NCBI GenBank assembly: GCA_036346225.1
Contig: JARFIW010000599.1
Coordinates: 496,001-560,000, forward strand
From: Platerodrilus igneus
Lineage: Eukaryota > Arthropoda > Insecta > Coleoptera > Lycidae
Length of the DNA stretch: 64,000 nt
Direction of reading: 5' to 3'
Part shown: positions 36,380 through 46,943 of the stretch, piece after piece
Position numbering within the stretch: position 1 is the stretch's first letter
How the letters are laid out: each line of letters starts with the position of its first letter
Translations under genes and position numbers: made by a program
The notes under the pieces: generated by a model
Seen by the model: only the letters and a program-made list of their open reading frames with translations
Databases searched by the model: none
Told to the model about the DNA's origin: nothing

Positions 36380-37375
36380 ATGGATCCCCGAAAAAGATAC
36401 TTGCGCCAATTAAAAATTATAAGTGAAAATTCCATGTTCGACGCTGAAACTTCTACGAATCTAAACGAAGATGAAAAACCCCTTTCTGCTGATGTGGTTG
36501 AACCTAGCTCGTCTACGTTACAATTTGTTAAAAAAGAGCCCGAACCTATTGAAGACCACCCTAAAGAAGACGCAAGTTTAACCCAAGACGAAGTCGAATT
36601 GTATGCAACCACAGGCCAAAGCGATCACGAACAACAATGCACAACTGTTGCTAGTAACGAATCGCTGACGTGTAACTTGTGCTCGTACAAAACATTTCAG
36701 AGCGACGACCTTGAGCAACACATGACAAACCATGTTATCAAGAAGTTGTATATCTGTCATTTGTGCGATTACAAATCGCTTAAAAACGCCGAGCTGCTAT
36801 CCCACATGAAAACGCATGCTCCTAAGACGTATTCATGCAGATTCTGTGATTATCAAGCGTTTACTGGAAGTCATCTTAAGCTTCACATATGGGGCCATAA
36901 AGGTGAAACTCCGTTTCCGTGTCATTTATGCGAGTTTCAAGCGTTTAATAAGAGTCATCTTAAGCTTCATCTAACCACACACGCCGCCGAGAAACCCTTC
37001 GTATGTTACGTATGTAAATTCAGAGCAAGCAACAAGACAGGTTTGAATTTACATATACGTATTCATGCTAAAACTGGGTATGCATTGAGTGTTGCCTACC
37101 CGTGCAAGGTACGTCATCATATCAGAAAATCAATCAATAACAATAACATCTTTGCTTGCAACTACTGCGATTATATAACACCGTATCAAGGAATGCTCAA
37201 TCGTCATACTAGACAAAACCACCAGATCATAACATGCAGCGTGTGTAAGTACAGAACAACTAAGAAATTTTTCTTGAAATTACATATGAAATTGCATATG
37301 AAATTTCACGCTGCAAAGAAAGCGCTTGCAAAGCGTAACCGCAAAAACTCTGGAAAAGCTCGTAAGTATAAATAA
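36380..37375 (+). CDS. C2H2 zinc-finger protein, single exon, seven fingers
   Basis: 331 residues from a well-placed ATG to TAA. Residues 1-97 are acidic and disordered-looking and include VKKEPE (50-55), a psi-K-x-E SUMO-acceptor-like site. Seven C2H2 fingers follow: C98/C101/H114/H118, C126/C129/H142/H146, C153/C156/H169/H173, C181/C184/H197/H201, C209/C212/H225/H229, C260/C263/H276/H281 and C286/C289/H302/H306. A degenerate stretch (about 235-258) with a lone Cys242 replaces a former finger between five and six. The linkers are not the classic TGEKP; the nearest are KGETP and AAEKP. Residues 311-331 are strongly basic, probably a nuclear localisation signal. A nuclear DNA-binding regulator is the likely role; target unknown. 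The absence of introns could mean a retrocopy or an intronless member of an expanded arthropod family. Confidence 0.93.
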   Translation: MDPRKRYLRQLKIISENSMFDAETSTNLNEDEKPLSADVVEPSSSTLQFVKKEPEPIEDHPKEDASLTQDEVELYATTGQSDHEQQCTTVASNESLTCNLCSYKTFQSDDLEQHMTNHVIKKLYICHLCDYKSLKNAELLSHMKTHAPKTYSCRFCDYQAFTGSHLKLHIWGHKGETPFPCHLCEFQAFNKSHLKLHLTTHAAEKPFVCYVCKFRASNKTGLNLHIRIHAKTGYALSVAYPCKVRHHIRKSINNNNIFACNYCDYITPYQGMLNRHTRQNHQIITCSVCKYRTTKKFFLKLHMKLHMKFHAAKKALAKRNRKNSGKARKYK

Positions 37376-37651
37376 AAATAAGAACTTGGAAGAAATGTTG
37401 TCTACACGTACCATTTTTAGCCATTCAGTGGCGCAATATTTAGTAATTAAATCTAACCTTCATATTCAGACTGTGTAAGTGACCACGTTGCCATATAGTG
37501 CCGTTGGTATCTAGTAGGTTAAGTTTTCTGGTTATGTTACAGACATTATTCTACTCACAAATGTTCTAATATTTTAATTATTAGTGAAAATCTAACGTTC
37601 GCTCTAGCAATTTTAGGTTCTTGAATTCCATTGGCCTAATTAGGTATTTCA

Positions 37652-37657
37652 AATAAA
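37652..37657 (+). terminator. AATAAA poly(A) signal downstream of the zinc-finger gene
   Basis: AATAAA about 280 nt after the stop codon. Another overlaps the stop itself (37372-37377). Which one is used cannot be told from sequence. Confidence 0.4.
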
Positions 37658-37989
37658 GCTCCACTTTAATTCTTATTTTAATATACATTTAACTCTAGGA
37701 ATTGACAAGAAACACGTCGTCTCTTCTAGATTCTTATGCGCTGTTTACTTGAAAATGTGGTTAGTATTTAGTTGATAAATAACTACTGGTAATCTTTACT
37801 TTCCTATGCTTAATGTAATCATAATATTGTTCCTTGCATGTCTACCACGCCTTTAAATAAATGTAAAATATGCCATAACCTTAAATTTTAAGATACTTAT
37901 ATTACGGTCTTCTAATCTAATTATTAAATGTTGCTGGTACGAAAGTCTCCAAAAAGAGACACTTGATTGCTTCATAAGGGGAAAAGACA

Positions 37990-38030
37990 TCCATTGACCG
38001 GTTTCGACCTTTGGGCCTCATCAGAATGGA
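37990..38030 (-). ncRNA. Hammerhead ribozyme, minimal (PLE/retrozyme-like)
   Basis: On the minus strand the 41 nt read: stem I strand TCCATT, core CTGATGA, stem II GGCC-CAAA-GGTC, core GAA, a very short stem III A-CC/GG-T without a loop, the cleavage-site C, and stem I partner AATGGA. Every catalytic-core nucleotide is present: CUGAUGA, GAA, the A15.1-U16.1 pair and C17. The cut would fall after the C opposite 37996. The tiny stem III is the form known from Penelope-like elements and related small retroelements, which are thought to cleave as dimers. Outer arms ('gattgcttcataa' at about 37966 and 'ttatgaagtaatc' at about 38047) can pair and extend the hairpin. No Penelope protein is visible nearby, so the host element is a fragment or non-autonomous. 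Confidence 0.88.
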
Positions 38031-38607
38031 GTAGTTTCTAACACCGTTATGAAGTAATCGAAGGTATTACTGATATAAACTCGGAGAAAACATTGTATGA
38101 TAAATATAAAACGTCTAACGTTGTATTTAAAAAAGTGGAAGGTTTTGATCTTTAAGCTGTAATTTTAATTTGTAATTTGTTATTTAAGATTTAATATTGA
38201 GTGATATTTCTAAGTAGAAAGGATCCTTGAGCATTGGATTTAAAAGAATGTAAGATTTTTGATATTTTAAGCTGGACTATAGGGTATATATTATAATATG
38301 TGTCTATTTATATCTTTAATCTAAGTGAATGTATCTTCATAATTGTCAATAAAAAATGACTACAAGAGTAGCTATTTTCAATGTCGTCTGTACAAGGGTA
38401 ATTTGTTAACTTATTTCTATATCAACTTCTTAGAGGTAAAGGTTGATTTAAACTGGTGATTTATATAATTTACTGATTTAATTTACTCTATACAAATAAC
38501 AAAGGGCAGTTTATACGCAGTCGATTGTTTCACAAATAAAAACTTGTTTTAATAGCATGAAGATGATGTTGCATGGTTATATAAGTGTAAGTGTGCATGT
38601 GGTGCAA

Positions 38608-38616
<9 letters not shown>
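38031..38616. other. AT-rich spacer downstream of the ribozyme
   Basis: No gene recognised. It may include the rest of the ribozyme-bearing retroelement. From about 38500, 'cgattgtttcac' and 'gcatgaagatgatgttgcat' repeat at 49795-49850, just before another LTR-like element, so this strip belongs to the neighbouring repeat family. Confidence 0.4.
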
Positions 38617-38643
<27 letters not shown>

Positions 38644-39425
38644 TGCTGTGATAAGGGGTTGTTTAGGGTTGTATTGAGTAGTATGGGTCGCGTAGTAACT
38701 GTAAATAGCAATGGGAATCAGAAAACTGCATTTATTTAGCAGGAAAATAAATAATTCGCACATTATGTAAATAGCAAGTATTTAACACTCTGTATATGGA
38801 CCGTAATTAACTTTAATCAATGCCAGTAAGCATATCTTTCAATAATAGAACGCGTAATCAGCAGAGAAATAATCATACATGTAATTAAACTACGTTGAGA
38901 AGCGTTCTACAAGTTTATAAAACAGATACGCAGAATATTAGATAAAACCTAATAAATCCTCATGCAATTACGCTTGTGATAAAGAAGGAACAATAAGCGC
39001 TTTGATATGAGAGCGCACTTTCAATGATCAGTTTAAATAAATACATAAACAGCATTCGTGTTACGTTATTTATTTCGTACAATTCTCCAAAAGCTTTATC
39101 TATACAAAACAACAGACATAAGTTAAAAGTTATAAGTTGGAACAGAATTCTGTGGAAGTGTATTTAACGGTCAATGCATAAGCTACTGAAACAACAGATG
39201 GTTTGAAGGCAAAGTGAAATAGAATATCCGTAGTGTAAATCAGACAGAGAGCATGTATAATAAAAGTTGGTTAAAATACTCGTTTAAAGTACGCGGTAGG
39301 TTTGGAGGTCAACCACAATATCAATTTTCTGTTGCTTGAGTGGTGTTCTAAAAGAGACAGCAAATATGTGTTAAGCAAGGGAAGATAGCTAAAGGCTGGA
39401 TGTAGAAATGGGGGAAAGCAGTCTG

Positions 39426-39624
39426 ATTGGTCAAATGTTAGAAATTTTCAAGAAGCTCGCGACGGTTATATGTTGTTGAACTATTTTCAGACGAAAAGCA
39501 CGGTGGAATGAAAATTTTTGGTTGTACTAGTCGGTTACGCGTAAAATCTTTAGAATCAATTATGATAAAACAAACTTTTCGACTGAAATAGGGTCCGAGA
39601 GGGGTGGATGAGAGAATATAAATA
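39426..39624 (+). promoter_or_regulatory. CCAAT box and TATAAATA of copy 1
   Basis: ATTGG at 39426-39430 and TATAAATA at 39617-39624, 187 nt apart. The same pair recurs in four other copies at 172-242 nt spacing, so this is probably the element's RNA polymerase II promoter. Confidence 0.6.
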
Positions 39625-39938
39625 ACACTAGGAGATGTAGTAAAGATCTCCCTCTCTCTCACTCTTGCTTATTATCGTACGTCGCTTGTCCATTTGAATT
39701 TGCTTTGCTAAAGCAACATCCTAATGTAAAAGTATAGAGCGGTGTTAGTACAATACGTCAATAGTTTTTTTAAACGTGTGTATTGCACAAGTGAGTGCTA
39801 GTTAATTGACGGTGCTGTTACTACACTCAACAAACAAATGGAAGGATGGTGCTAGGGTAAGCGAGTTGAGAAGTGTTTGAAACAAGAATGCGTGAGGTTT
39901 AGTAATTGCGGAAGGTGGTTAGCTTCGTCTAGTCAAGT

Positions 39939-40068
39939 ATGGAGGTAGAAACACTGAAAGCGGCTGCAGAGATCTGGATAGCGAGTGAAAATGGGTTGGA
40001 TCAATGTATAACGGCAAAGTGTATGGACAACATCTTCAGAGGCGATGATGGGAAGAAGCTTACTCCAG
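39939..40068 (+). CDS. Putative first coding exon inside LTR-like copy 1
   Basis: ATG at 39939, 43 codons (MEVETLKAAAEIWIASENGL through a DDGKKLTP ending), then CCAG|GTAACG, a good splice donor. It lies about 320 nt after TATAAATA. The donor is recognisable in copies at 45.7, 41.6, 50.7 and 52.8 kb. The 50.7-kb copy also keeps much of the frame but lacks the ATG. This would be a 5' exon spliced to something outside the repeat. No homology known to me; the other copies are degenerate. Confidence 0.35.
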
Positions 40069-40826
40069 GTAACGAAGTTAATTTCTCTTGCTTTTGCTTG
40101 AACATTTGTGCTGTTATTTTGTGCTTGATTGATTTGACACATTGGGGGTGTATTTTATTACCATTAAAACTCATTTGAAGGGGTATATGTAAAGGACAAT
40201 TAATTTTTATTATTTATAAGTGTTAATAAATGACATAAAATTTTTGATGTAAGACTAAACGAGTCTTTACATTTGTTTTAAACAAAGATGCGATGTTTAT
40301 AAGCATTTAGAGTAACTGGGTTTATATTGAGCTTACCATGGACCTGAATAAAAGTCAATTTAGGGTTTCACGACAGGCCCATCTACTCGTATAAAATAAA
40401 ACTGTTGAAATAAATACAAATCATAAAATTTTAAAAAGTTTAAGGATTGCGATTGCAACATTTTATGAAACTGTATATACAAATGTGTAAATATTTTCTT
40501 GATAATGGAAACTTTTTAATATGTATAAATAAAAAGGGTGTGTGTCTTGTTGCATTAGTTGAGTGGTAATTATATTTGACTGCATATGTGAGAAAGAGCG
40601 AACTTAGGATGGTAAAAATTCAGGAAGAAGCAGATTTTAGAGCTAGCCGTAATGTGCAGAAATAAGGAAGCGTTCCAGAGGTATTGAAAGATTTTTTTAT
40701 TTTATTAAATTTTTCAGGAAATTTTTATGACGGTCCAACAACGCTGGGACTGGAAGGCGATCCCGATTTTTTTTTTTTAGAGTAATCCACAGCAATTTTT
40801 ATGATGGACCGGGCAGAAAGGGGGCT

Positions 40827-40862
<36 letters not shown>

Positions 40863-40923
40863 CCGTGTAACCTCACACAATAGAAAAATTTAATAAAAAT
40901 ATTAATCTCTTACCCAGATTCCT

Positions 40924-40925
<2 letters not shown>

Positions 40926-40974
<49 letters not shown>
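40926..40974. repeat. (TC)n microsatellite
   Basis: About 22 TC dinucleotides after a short impure lead, inside LTR-like copy 2. No role is inferred. Confidence 0.9.
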
Positions 40975-40977
<3 letters not shown>

Positions 40978-42032
40978 TTAATTCTTCTTCAGTTCCCAGG
41001 CTAGCTCAGTTGGGCCTCCTCTTGGATACCTAGATTCACTATTATACTCTGTATCGTTCACGCACATTCTCAATAAAACCACAAAATAATACAACCATCG
41101 TACAATATTTATTTACCACTATTTACAAATAAAATTCAAGATTATCCACATTTCAGAAATCAAGTTACACCTCAATAAATCCTATTTTTGTACTGTCCTG
41201 GATTTTAATTTAAAATATCAAACACATTGAATATACCCCCGAGTAAATGGGCCCTGAATAATACCTTATTTTCTTTCTTTATTTAAAATTTATTTTAAAT
41301 TAGTATGCTCTGGAGTATGGTGAGCTCATGATAACCCAGTTAATTATGAATAATGTATGCTTTTGTACTTCGCATACTCTTACAACCAACAACAAAAAAC
41401 CATGTACTCGTAACAATAAAAATTTTAAATTCCTGATGGAACGTTAATAATCTTTATATACACCTTTAGATTTCTATTTAAATACCCTAATAAAGTTAAT
41501 TATACGTATTATTTTCAATACGCAAACAATGCACAATACCTTCAAAATGCACTCTCACACGTCACACAATTTTTATAGTTTCATAGTTTATAACAACAAC
41601 AATTTTAAAGCGTTGCCTAGAATTTCTTGAAGATCTTTACTCCGTTGACGATGCCGTTAAGTTGTTTTGCTTTGCTCTGCTGGCCGCTTCTAGCTATTTG
41701 TAGATGAACCCCATCTAGGTTGTGCTGTTTGCTCTGCCTTCACGGTGCATCCAAATCCAAATCCAAATTAATTACACTTCTTTCATAATTGCGTACGTTA
41801 GTTTAATTTAATTTAAATTTACGTTACTTCACGTCACTTCACGAGCTTGTTTAAGATAAATGTTGCACCTCAAATTAAAATTTAAACTCGACACTATTCG
41901 CGTATCAAATTATGAGGCCAACACTGTACTATTTAGTTTAAAAATATGTATACTTACAAATTCGTATTCTGAAGCGGTGAAAATACTAAGAGATCGAAGT
42001 TAAAAGAGAGCGCGATGCTAATTCTCTTTGAG

Positions 42033-42040
42033 TATTTATA
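42033..42040 (-). promoter_or_regulatory. TATAAATA of LTR-like copy 2
   Basis: Minus-strand TATAAATA. The CCAAT motif lies 184 nt upstream at 42224-42228 and ATCGAT about 100 nt further. Confidence 0.55.
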
Positions 42041-42850
42041 TGATTCCGAATGCTACCTCTAGGCCACTCTTCCCGTGAAAAATCTAATTTAAAATAACAC
42101 TTCCTCAAAAATTGTTTCAACCGTTTTCGAAATCTCCGAAATTTAGCGCGCCGTTACGATATTTTCCGAAAAATTAACATTCAATATTCCCGTGTTTGTC
42201 TGATGTACAACTAACTATATCGACCAATAGTATATCCATTGACGTCTTAAAAACCCCGCCTATATTAACGCGGTCCCTTTCTTATGCAATTATATGTTTC
42301 CTTCTAACCTTGTTTGAGTGGTAGAAATCGATATTACTGTCCGCGTTTCAAATTTACTCCATGTGGACTGAATACGTGTTTTGCGGCTGTCGTTTAACCA
42401 ATATTCTCTGAAACTTGCTTGTTATCTATAAAAATAAGGGGAACCTGACATTTCGAAAACATGCAGGTGTTCAATTAACCGAAGTTTTAACACAACATTT
42501 ATAAGAGTTGGCTTTTCAAGGTATTTTATATTCAACGGCTGTTTATGTGTTAGCAAAGCGTTTCACCTTCGTATTCGATTTTTCATGCTTTTATGCGTAT
42601 TATACGTAATTACCCGTTTAAACCCAATTAAACTCCATTAAATTAATAAATAAATTGCATTGGCTTCTAAAATTTATTTTCTTTATGAACCTAACTAAAT
42701 TTTATTCATTAATTGTAAAATTATGGTAATACTTGTTGCTTTAAATGAACTAAATGAAATAAATTTCGCACGTAAATTCTGGTTGTTTCCTCTATACAAG
42801 GTGTTTGAAATTACCTTGTTTATACGCAGATTTAACCCTTTAAAACCACT

Positions 42851-42889
<39 letters not shown>

Positions 42890-42891
<2 letters not shown>

Positions 42892-44496
42892 CTGTGATAC
42901 TCGCCGCCCCTTACGATTGGGTGCAATAAATGCTGTGTTAACCTCTGTTATTCTCTCACAGCCCCTTATACCACTCAAACACTTGTGAAATGTTAATTTA
43001 TAATTTTCTTTTGCCTCGACTAGCTGATTCAATTAAATAAAGCACTTTCACAATACACAGTATAATGATTGAATATTTACAACTTCTTTAACTATTTTCT
43101 CCCTTTTTGTATCATATACATCTGTCAAATTATTACAAAATCAAGCCAGCAAAACGAGCTTTTTATTACCTTTAAAGACTTATTGAAATGTTTCAAGCAG
43201 TCTGTAACTTTTCATAAAACATTCGCAAGAAATCCCCAATTTGTCGGCTTTTACATTTTAAATTGTGATTGAGATAAAACAGTTTAAAAACAAATCATAT
43301 CAAAAATATTGAGATAAAACAGTTTTTAAAATGAGTCATATCAAAATCTCTAACCTGAATTATTTTCACGGGTGCTCCTAAGAATTGAAGTCGATATCCA
43401 AATCGTTATTGGTACGTTTATTGCAATGAAAGGTTTTTCATTTTCTCCATAGAGTATTTATCATCAATTTGCTTGAACGGGCAGCATTTTCCAAAATTGT
43501 ATTTTTGATCGTAATGTCTCGTAATTTATAGTTCTATAGGAATCGTAACATTATTTTACTTGTAATTTATGATTGTCATTTATATCGTAATTGAGATGGT
43601 AAATTCAGATTGACATTCCGAGAGGAATTTAGATCAACCTTCATATCGACCTGTTTTATTTATTATTAGAGATGTTATAATTTCCTAAATCTTATTTACT
43701 TACGTCTCAGAAATACGGCAGAATTGTCACAATTCTACACTTTATAATTTCACTGTTAGCAAATATTTATTATTCACGTAAATATTTGGCACTTTCAATT
43801 ATAGTCACTGCCCAGTTTCAAAGTATACTAACTTGATATTCAATTCTCCAGATATTTATAGGATCGTCCCACTTTTGTTTGTGATTCGATGGCTTTACGT
43901 GCTAGGCGAGCCAAGTATATTATCACTTGTTATGTTTGGAAAATTTACCAATTGTATGTATTTTAATTGCATGATGCCGTGCTTGAAGTCACGTAATTTA
44001 ATTGGTATATCTTAATTTTACTTCAGGAATCCCAGGAACTTCGTACATATCGAGCACGTAGTCTTATTTGTTAGTTTTATTCTAATCTAAATTGAATAAA
44101 TTTGGTAATTGTTTATTTCCTAATAAATTGGATTTTTGAACAACTGTGCTTCTCTTCGATCACGTACGCTTTTAAATAAAGCATAATTTTGCGTGCGTTT
44201 ACGATAATATCTTTACACACTTTATGAATGTTTATCTAGCCACTTCATGCAGGTTTTTCACTGATTTAATTTTAATGCGTTTTGTTACCTTTTTTAATTC
44301 TAATCTCTGCTAGTAGCTACACTTGGATATGTGTTTTAATTGTTTGCACTGATATACAGTGTGATCGCAACTAATAATTTTTATAATTACCTATTTACTC
44401 TCCTAATATCTATTATTTCATGCTTTTGTTTGTATGGGAGTTTCCCTTGCTTATTCTACGACTTCAATGACTTAACCTACCCCTAAATTAACCCTA

Positions 44497-44498
<2 letters not shown>
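42890..44498 (-). mobile_element. Internal-type segment between LTR-like copies 2 and 3
   Basis: Homologous to 54170-54500 ('actagctgattcaatt', 'aaataaagca', 'atgattgaatatttacaac', 'aaaacgagct'). Next to the left edge the minus strand reads 'gcacccaatcgtaaggggc', which resembles a decayed tRNA-Lys primer site. The rest, about 43300-44450, holds no recognisable protein; small open frames there lack motifs. Confidence 0.4.
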
Positions 44499-44539
<41 letters not shown>

Positions 44540-44541
<2 letters not shown>

Positions 44542-46512
44542 GTTTCAAAATATTAAAAATAAATACAAACGAAGCAATTTCAAAACACCCTGTATAAAGG
44601 AACAACCAGAAATTACGTGCGAAATTTATATTTGTTAGTTCATTTTTAAGTAACGAGTATTAATCAAATTTTACCAATAATGATGAATATTTAGTAGGTT
44701 TGCAAAGAAATTGAATGGTAGAAGCCAATTCCATTAATTTATTAATTTAATTTAATTTAATTAAAGGGTTATTTACGTATAATATGCATAAAAGTGTGTA
44801 AAGGTCAATAATACCAAGGTGAGACGCGTTGCTAACAAACAAACATATCAGTGGGGTGAAATACGTTGAAATCCAACTCTTAGAATTGTTAGTGAAAACG
44901 TTCGTTACGATTGAACACCTGCGTGGTTTATAAAGGTCAAGTTCTACTTAATTTGTGTAGATAAAGAAGAAGATTCTAAGTATATTGTACAAACCGTCGC
45001 TTGTGTTCGCAGGAAATACTAACGAGGGGTGATTTAAATTTAAACAAGAATATCGATTTTCTACCACTCAAGCAAGGTTAGAAAGAGACGTAGAAAACGC
45101 ATAAGCAAGAGACAACTGTAGTATAGGCGAGATTTGTGAAACGTCACTAGGTCTACGATTGGTCGATATGGTTAGTTTGACTTGAAACAAACACGAGGAT
45201 AGTGTAGCGTAGTTTTCTGAAAATATTATAAAGACGCGCTGAAATTCGCGGATTTGAAAATCGGTTGAGTGCAAAATTGTAAGAATGTGTGGCTGTTAAC
45301 AGGGGATTTCGGATAAACGTGGCCGTCTAAAAGTATAAATAGTTTACGAGAACATAATTAAAGCCCTTAATACTTCGATTGCTTCAGACTACGTATGGAA
45401 GCTACCACGAGTTTTGTAAGTAGAATAAATTATTTTAAAATTATATTGCACGGTGAGCTTCATAATTTATACGCGGTTTGTGTGCCGAGATTACATATTT
45501 TTTTTAATTAAAATATCATCTATAAAATTTTAACAAGCTCGTGTCGGAAGTTAAGAACGTAGTTTAAAGTAAATTTGTGAAAACGTATGTTTAAATTGGA
45601 CTTGGAAGGCAGCGTTAGCAATTTAACTTAGATGGGGTTCGGCTAGTAATAGCTAGAAACAGCCTGCAGACCAGATAGAAAAAATACATGGCATCATCCA
45701 TCGGAGCTGAAATCTTCTAGAAATTTCCAAGTAACGAATTGAAATTGTGATTCTTATAAACTGTGAATATTGGGTGACGTATGAGAGTGATGTAGAAGGA
45801 ATTGTGGATTATTTGCGTATTGAACATAATACGTGTATATAACTTTATTATGGTATTTCAATAGAAATCTGAAGGTGTCTATAAAGCTTATTAACGTTTT
45901 TTCAGGACGTAAAAATTTTGTGAAAAGTACATGGCTTTGTTTTTTTAGTTTGCTATTAGAGTATGCAAAGTAGAAGGGCATACATTATTCTCAATTAACT
46001 GCGTTATCATGAGCTCACAATACTCCAGAGTTTACTTAGATTAAAAAAATAAATTATAAAGAAAGAATGAGAAAGAAGGTATTAGTCAAGGTCCATTTAC
46101 TCCGAGTACATTTTATGTGTTTGATAATTTAAAATAAAATACCGGACATTACAAAATAGGATTTATTGAGGTGTAACTTGATCACAGAAATATGGACAAT
46201 ATTGAATTTTATTTGTAAATAGTAATAAATAAAAGATTGTATGTTGGTTGTATTTTGTGGTTTTATTGCGAGTGTGTGTGTACGATTGGGAATATGAGAG
46301 TGAATATAGATATCCAAGAGGAGGTCCAAATGAGCTAGCCGGAAGCAGGTGCAGAAAATTGGCAATTCAACCGAGGAGGAGAGGAAAACGGGTAAGGATT
46401 TTTTTGTTGAATTATTTAATTTTTGAAAATTTTTCTATTTTCGAATTTGAAAATTTAATAAAAATTTCGAATATAATTTTTTATGGGTGAGGATTTTACC
46501 CAAGTGCCACGG

Positions 46513-46514
<2 letters not shown>
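44540..46514 (+). mobile_element. LTR-like element copy 3 (about 1975 bp)
   Basis: Plus-sense copy with ATCGAT (45052-45057), inverted CCAAT (45158-45162), TATAAATA (45334-45341), a donor-like 'ccaagtaacg' near 45735, AATAAA near 46225 and a 'gagctagccgg' block near 46335. It ends TGCCACGGCA before an AT tract. Together with copy 2 it forms an inverted pair separated by 1.6 kb. Confidence 0.6.
45334..45341 (+). promoter_or_regulatory. TATAAATA of LTR-like copy 3
   Basis: Located 172 nt downstream of the inverted CCAAT box, in the setting 'aaaagtataaatag'. Confidence 0.55.
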
Positions 46515-46555
<41 letters not shown>

Positions 46556-46680
46556 TATTATTAGTACATGAATTATGTATATAACTAGATTCAATTTCCT
46601 TAAATGCAAGACGTAATTGAAAAATCCTTAACAAGAGCCAAGCTTCAGTAGTATTAAGTATAACATCATCTAAACAATTA

Positions 46681-46754
46681 GGCTAGATAGCTCAATTGGT
46701 TAGAGCACTGATCCGGAAAATCAGAGGTTGCAGATTCAAGTCCTGCTGTAGCCG
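46681..46754 (+). tRNA. tRNA-like sequence, probably a pseudogene
   Basis: A cloverleaf can be drawn: acceptor GGCTAGA with TGTAGCC (one mismatch), D-arm GCTC...GAGC, anticodon arm CTGAT-CCGGAAA-ATCAG with a perfect stem, and T-arm GCAGA-TTCAAGT-CCTGC with one mismatch. A-box and B-box-like motifs are present. The anticodon loop has C instead of the obligatory U33, which leaves the anticodon doubtful (GGA by position, but the loop is reminiscent of an Arg CCG loop shifted by one). No SINE tail is recognised after it. It is more likely a decayed tRNA or tRNA-derived repeat than a working gene. Confidence 0.5.
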
Positions 46755-46898
46755 TTCTTTTAGTGGTTTTCAATTACAAGTTCGATTTGAAATGGTAATT
46801 TAACTTTAAATACAAAGTTGGGTTTTCATTTCATCTTAATAACTATTAATATATATTAAGCATTCATTTGCATTCCAAATGTGGATTATTCTTTTCTG

Positions 46899-46940
<42 letters not shown>

Positions 46941-46943
<3 letters not shown>

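Larger units (their letters stand above)
38644..40828 (+). mobile_element. LTR-like element copy 1 (2185 bp, TG...CA)
   Basis: Starts TGCTGTGATAAGG and ends GGGGGCTCA between two AT tracts. In sense order it has an ATCAAT/TTTTCTG motif near 39320, an inverted CCAAT box (39426-39430), TATAAATA (39617-39624), an exon-like frame with splice donor (39939-40068), AATAAA near 40530, and two tandem ends 'tttttatgacggtcc' and 'tttttatgatggacc' near 40725 and 40795 that look like duplicated primer-site regions. Its counterpart in reverse is 49899-52074, of almost equal length. I read it as a solo-LTR-like unit with an unusually long transcribed part. Confidence 0.6.
40861..42853 (-). mobile_element. 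LTR-like element copy 2 (1993 bp)
   Basis: TGCCGTG at the left and CCACTACA at the right. The sense strand is minus. It shows ATCGAT (42327-42332), CCAAT (42224-42228), TATAAATA (42040-42033), an exon/donor region near 41640-41770 and a 'ctagctcag' block near 41000. It is the reverse-oriented relative of 44540-46514, including the ends. Small open frames inside are incidental. Confidence 0.6.

Noticed and set aside
38530..38763. Frames with IYIYIYIYI stretches
   Set aside because: Translation of the AT microsatellite.
46681..46754. Functional tRNA with a definite anticodon
   Set aside because: Position 33 is not U and two arms have mismatches, so no amino acid is assigned.
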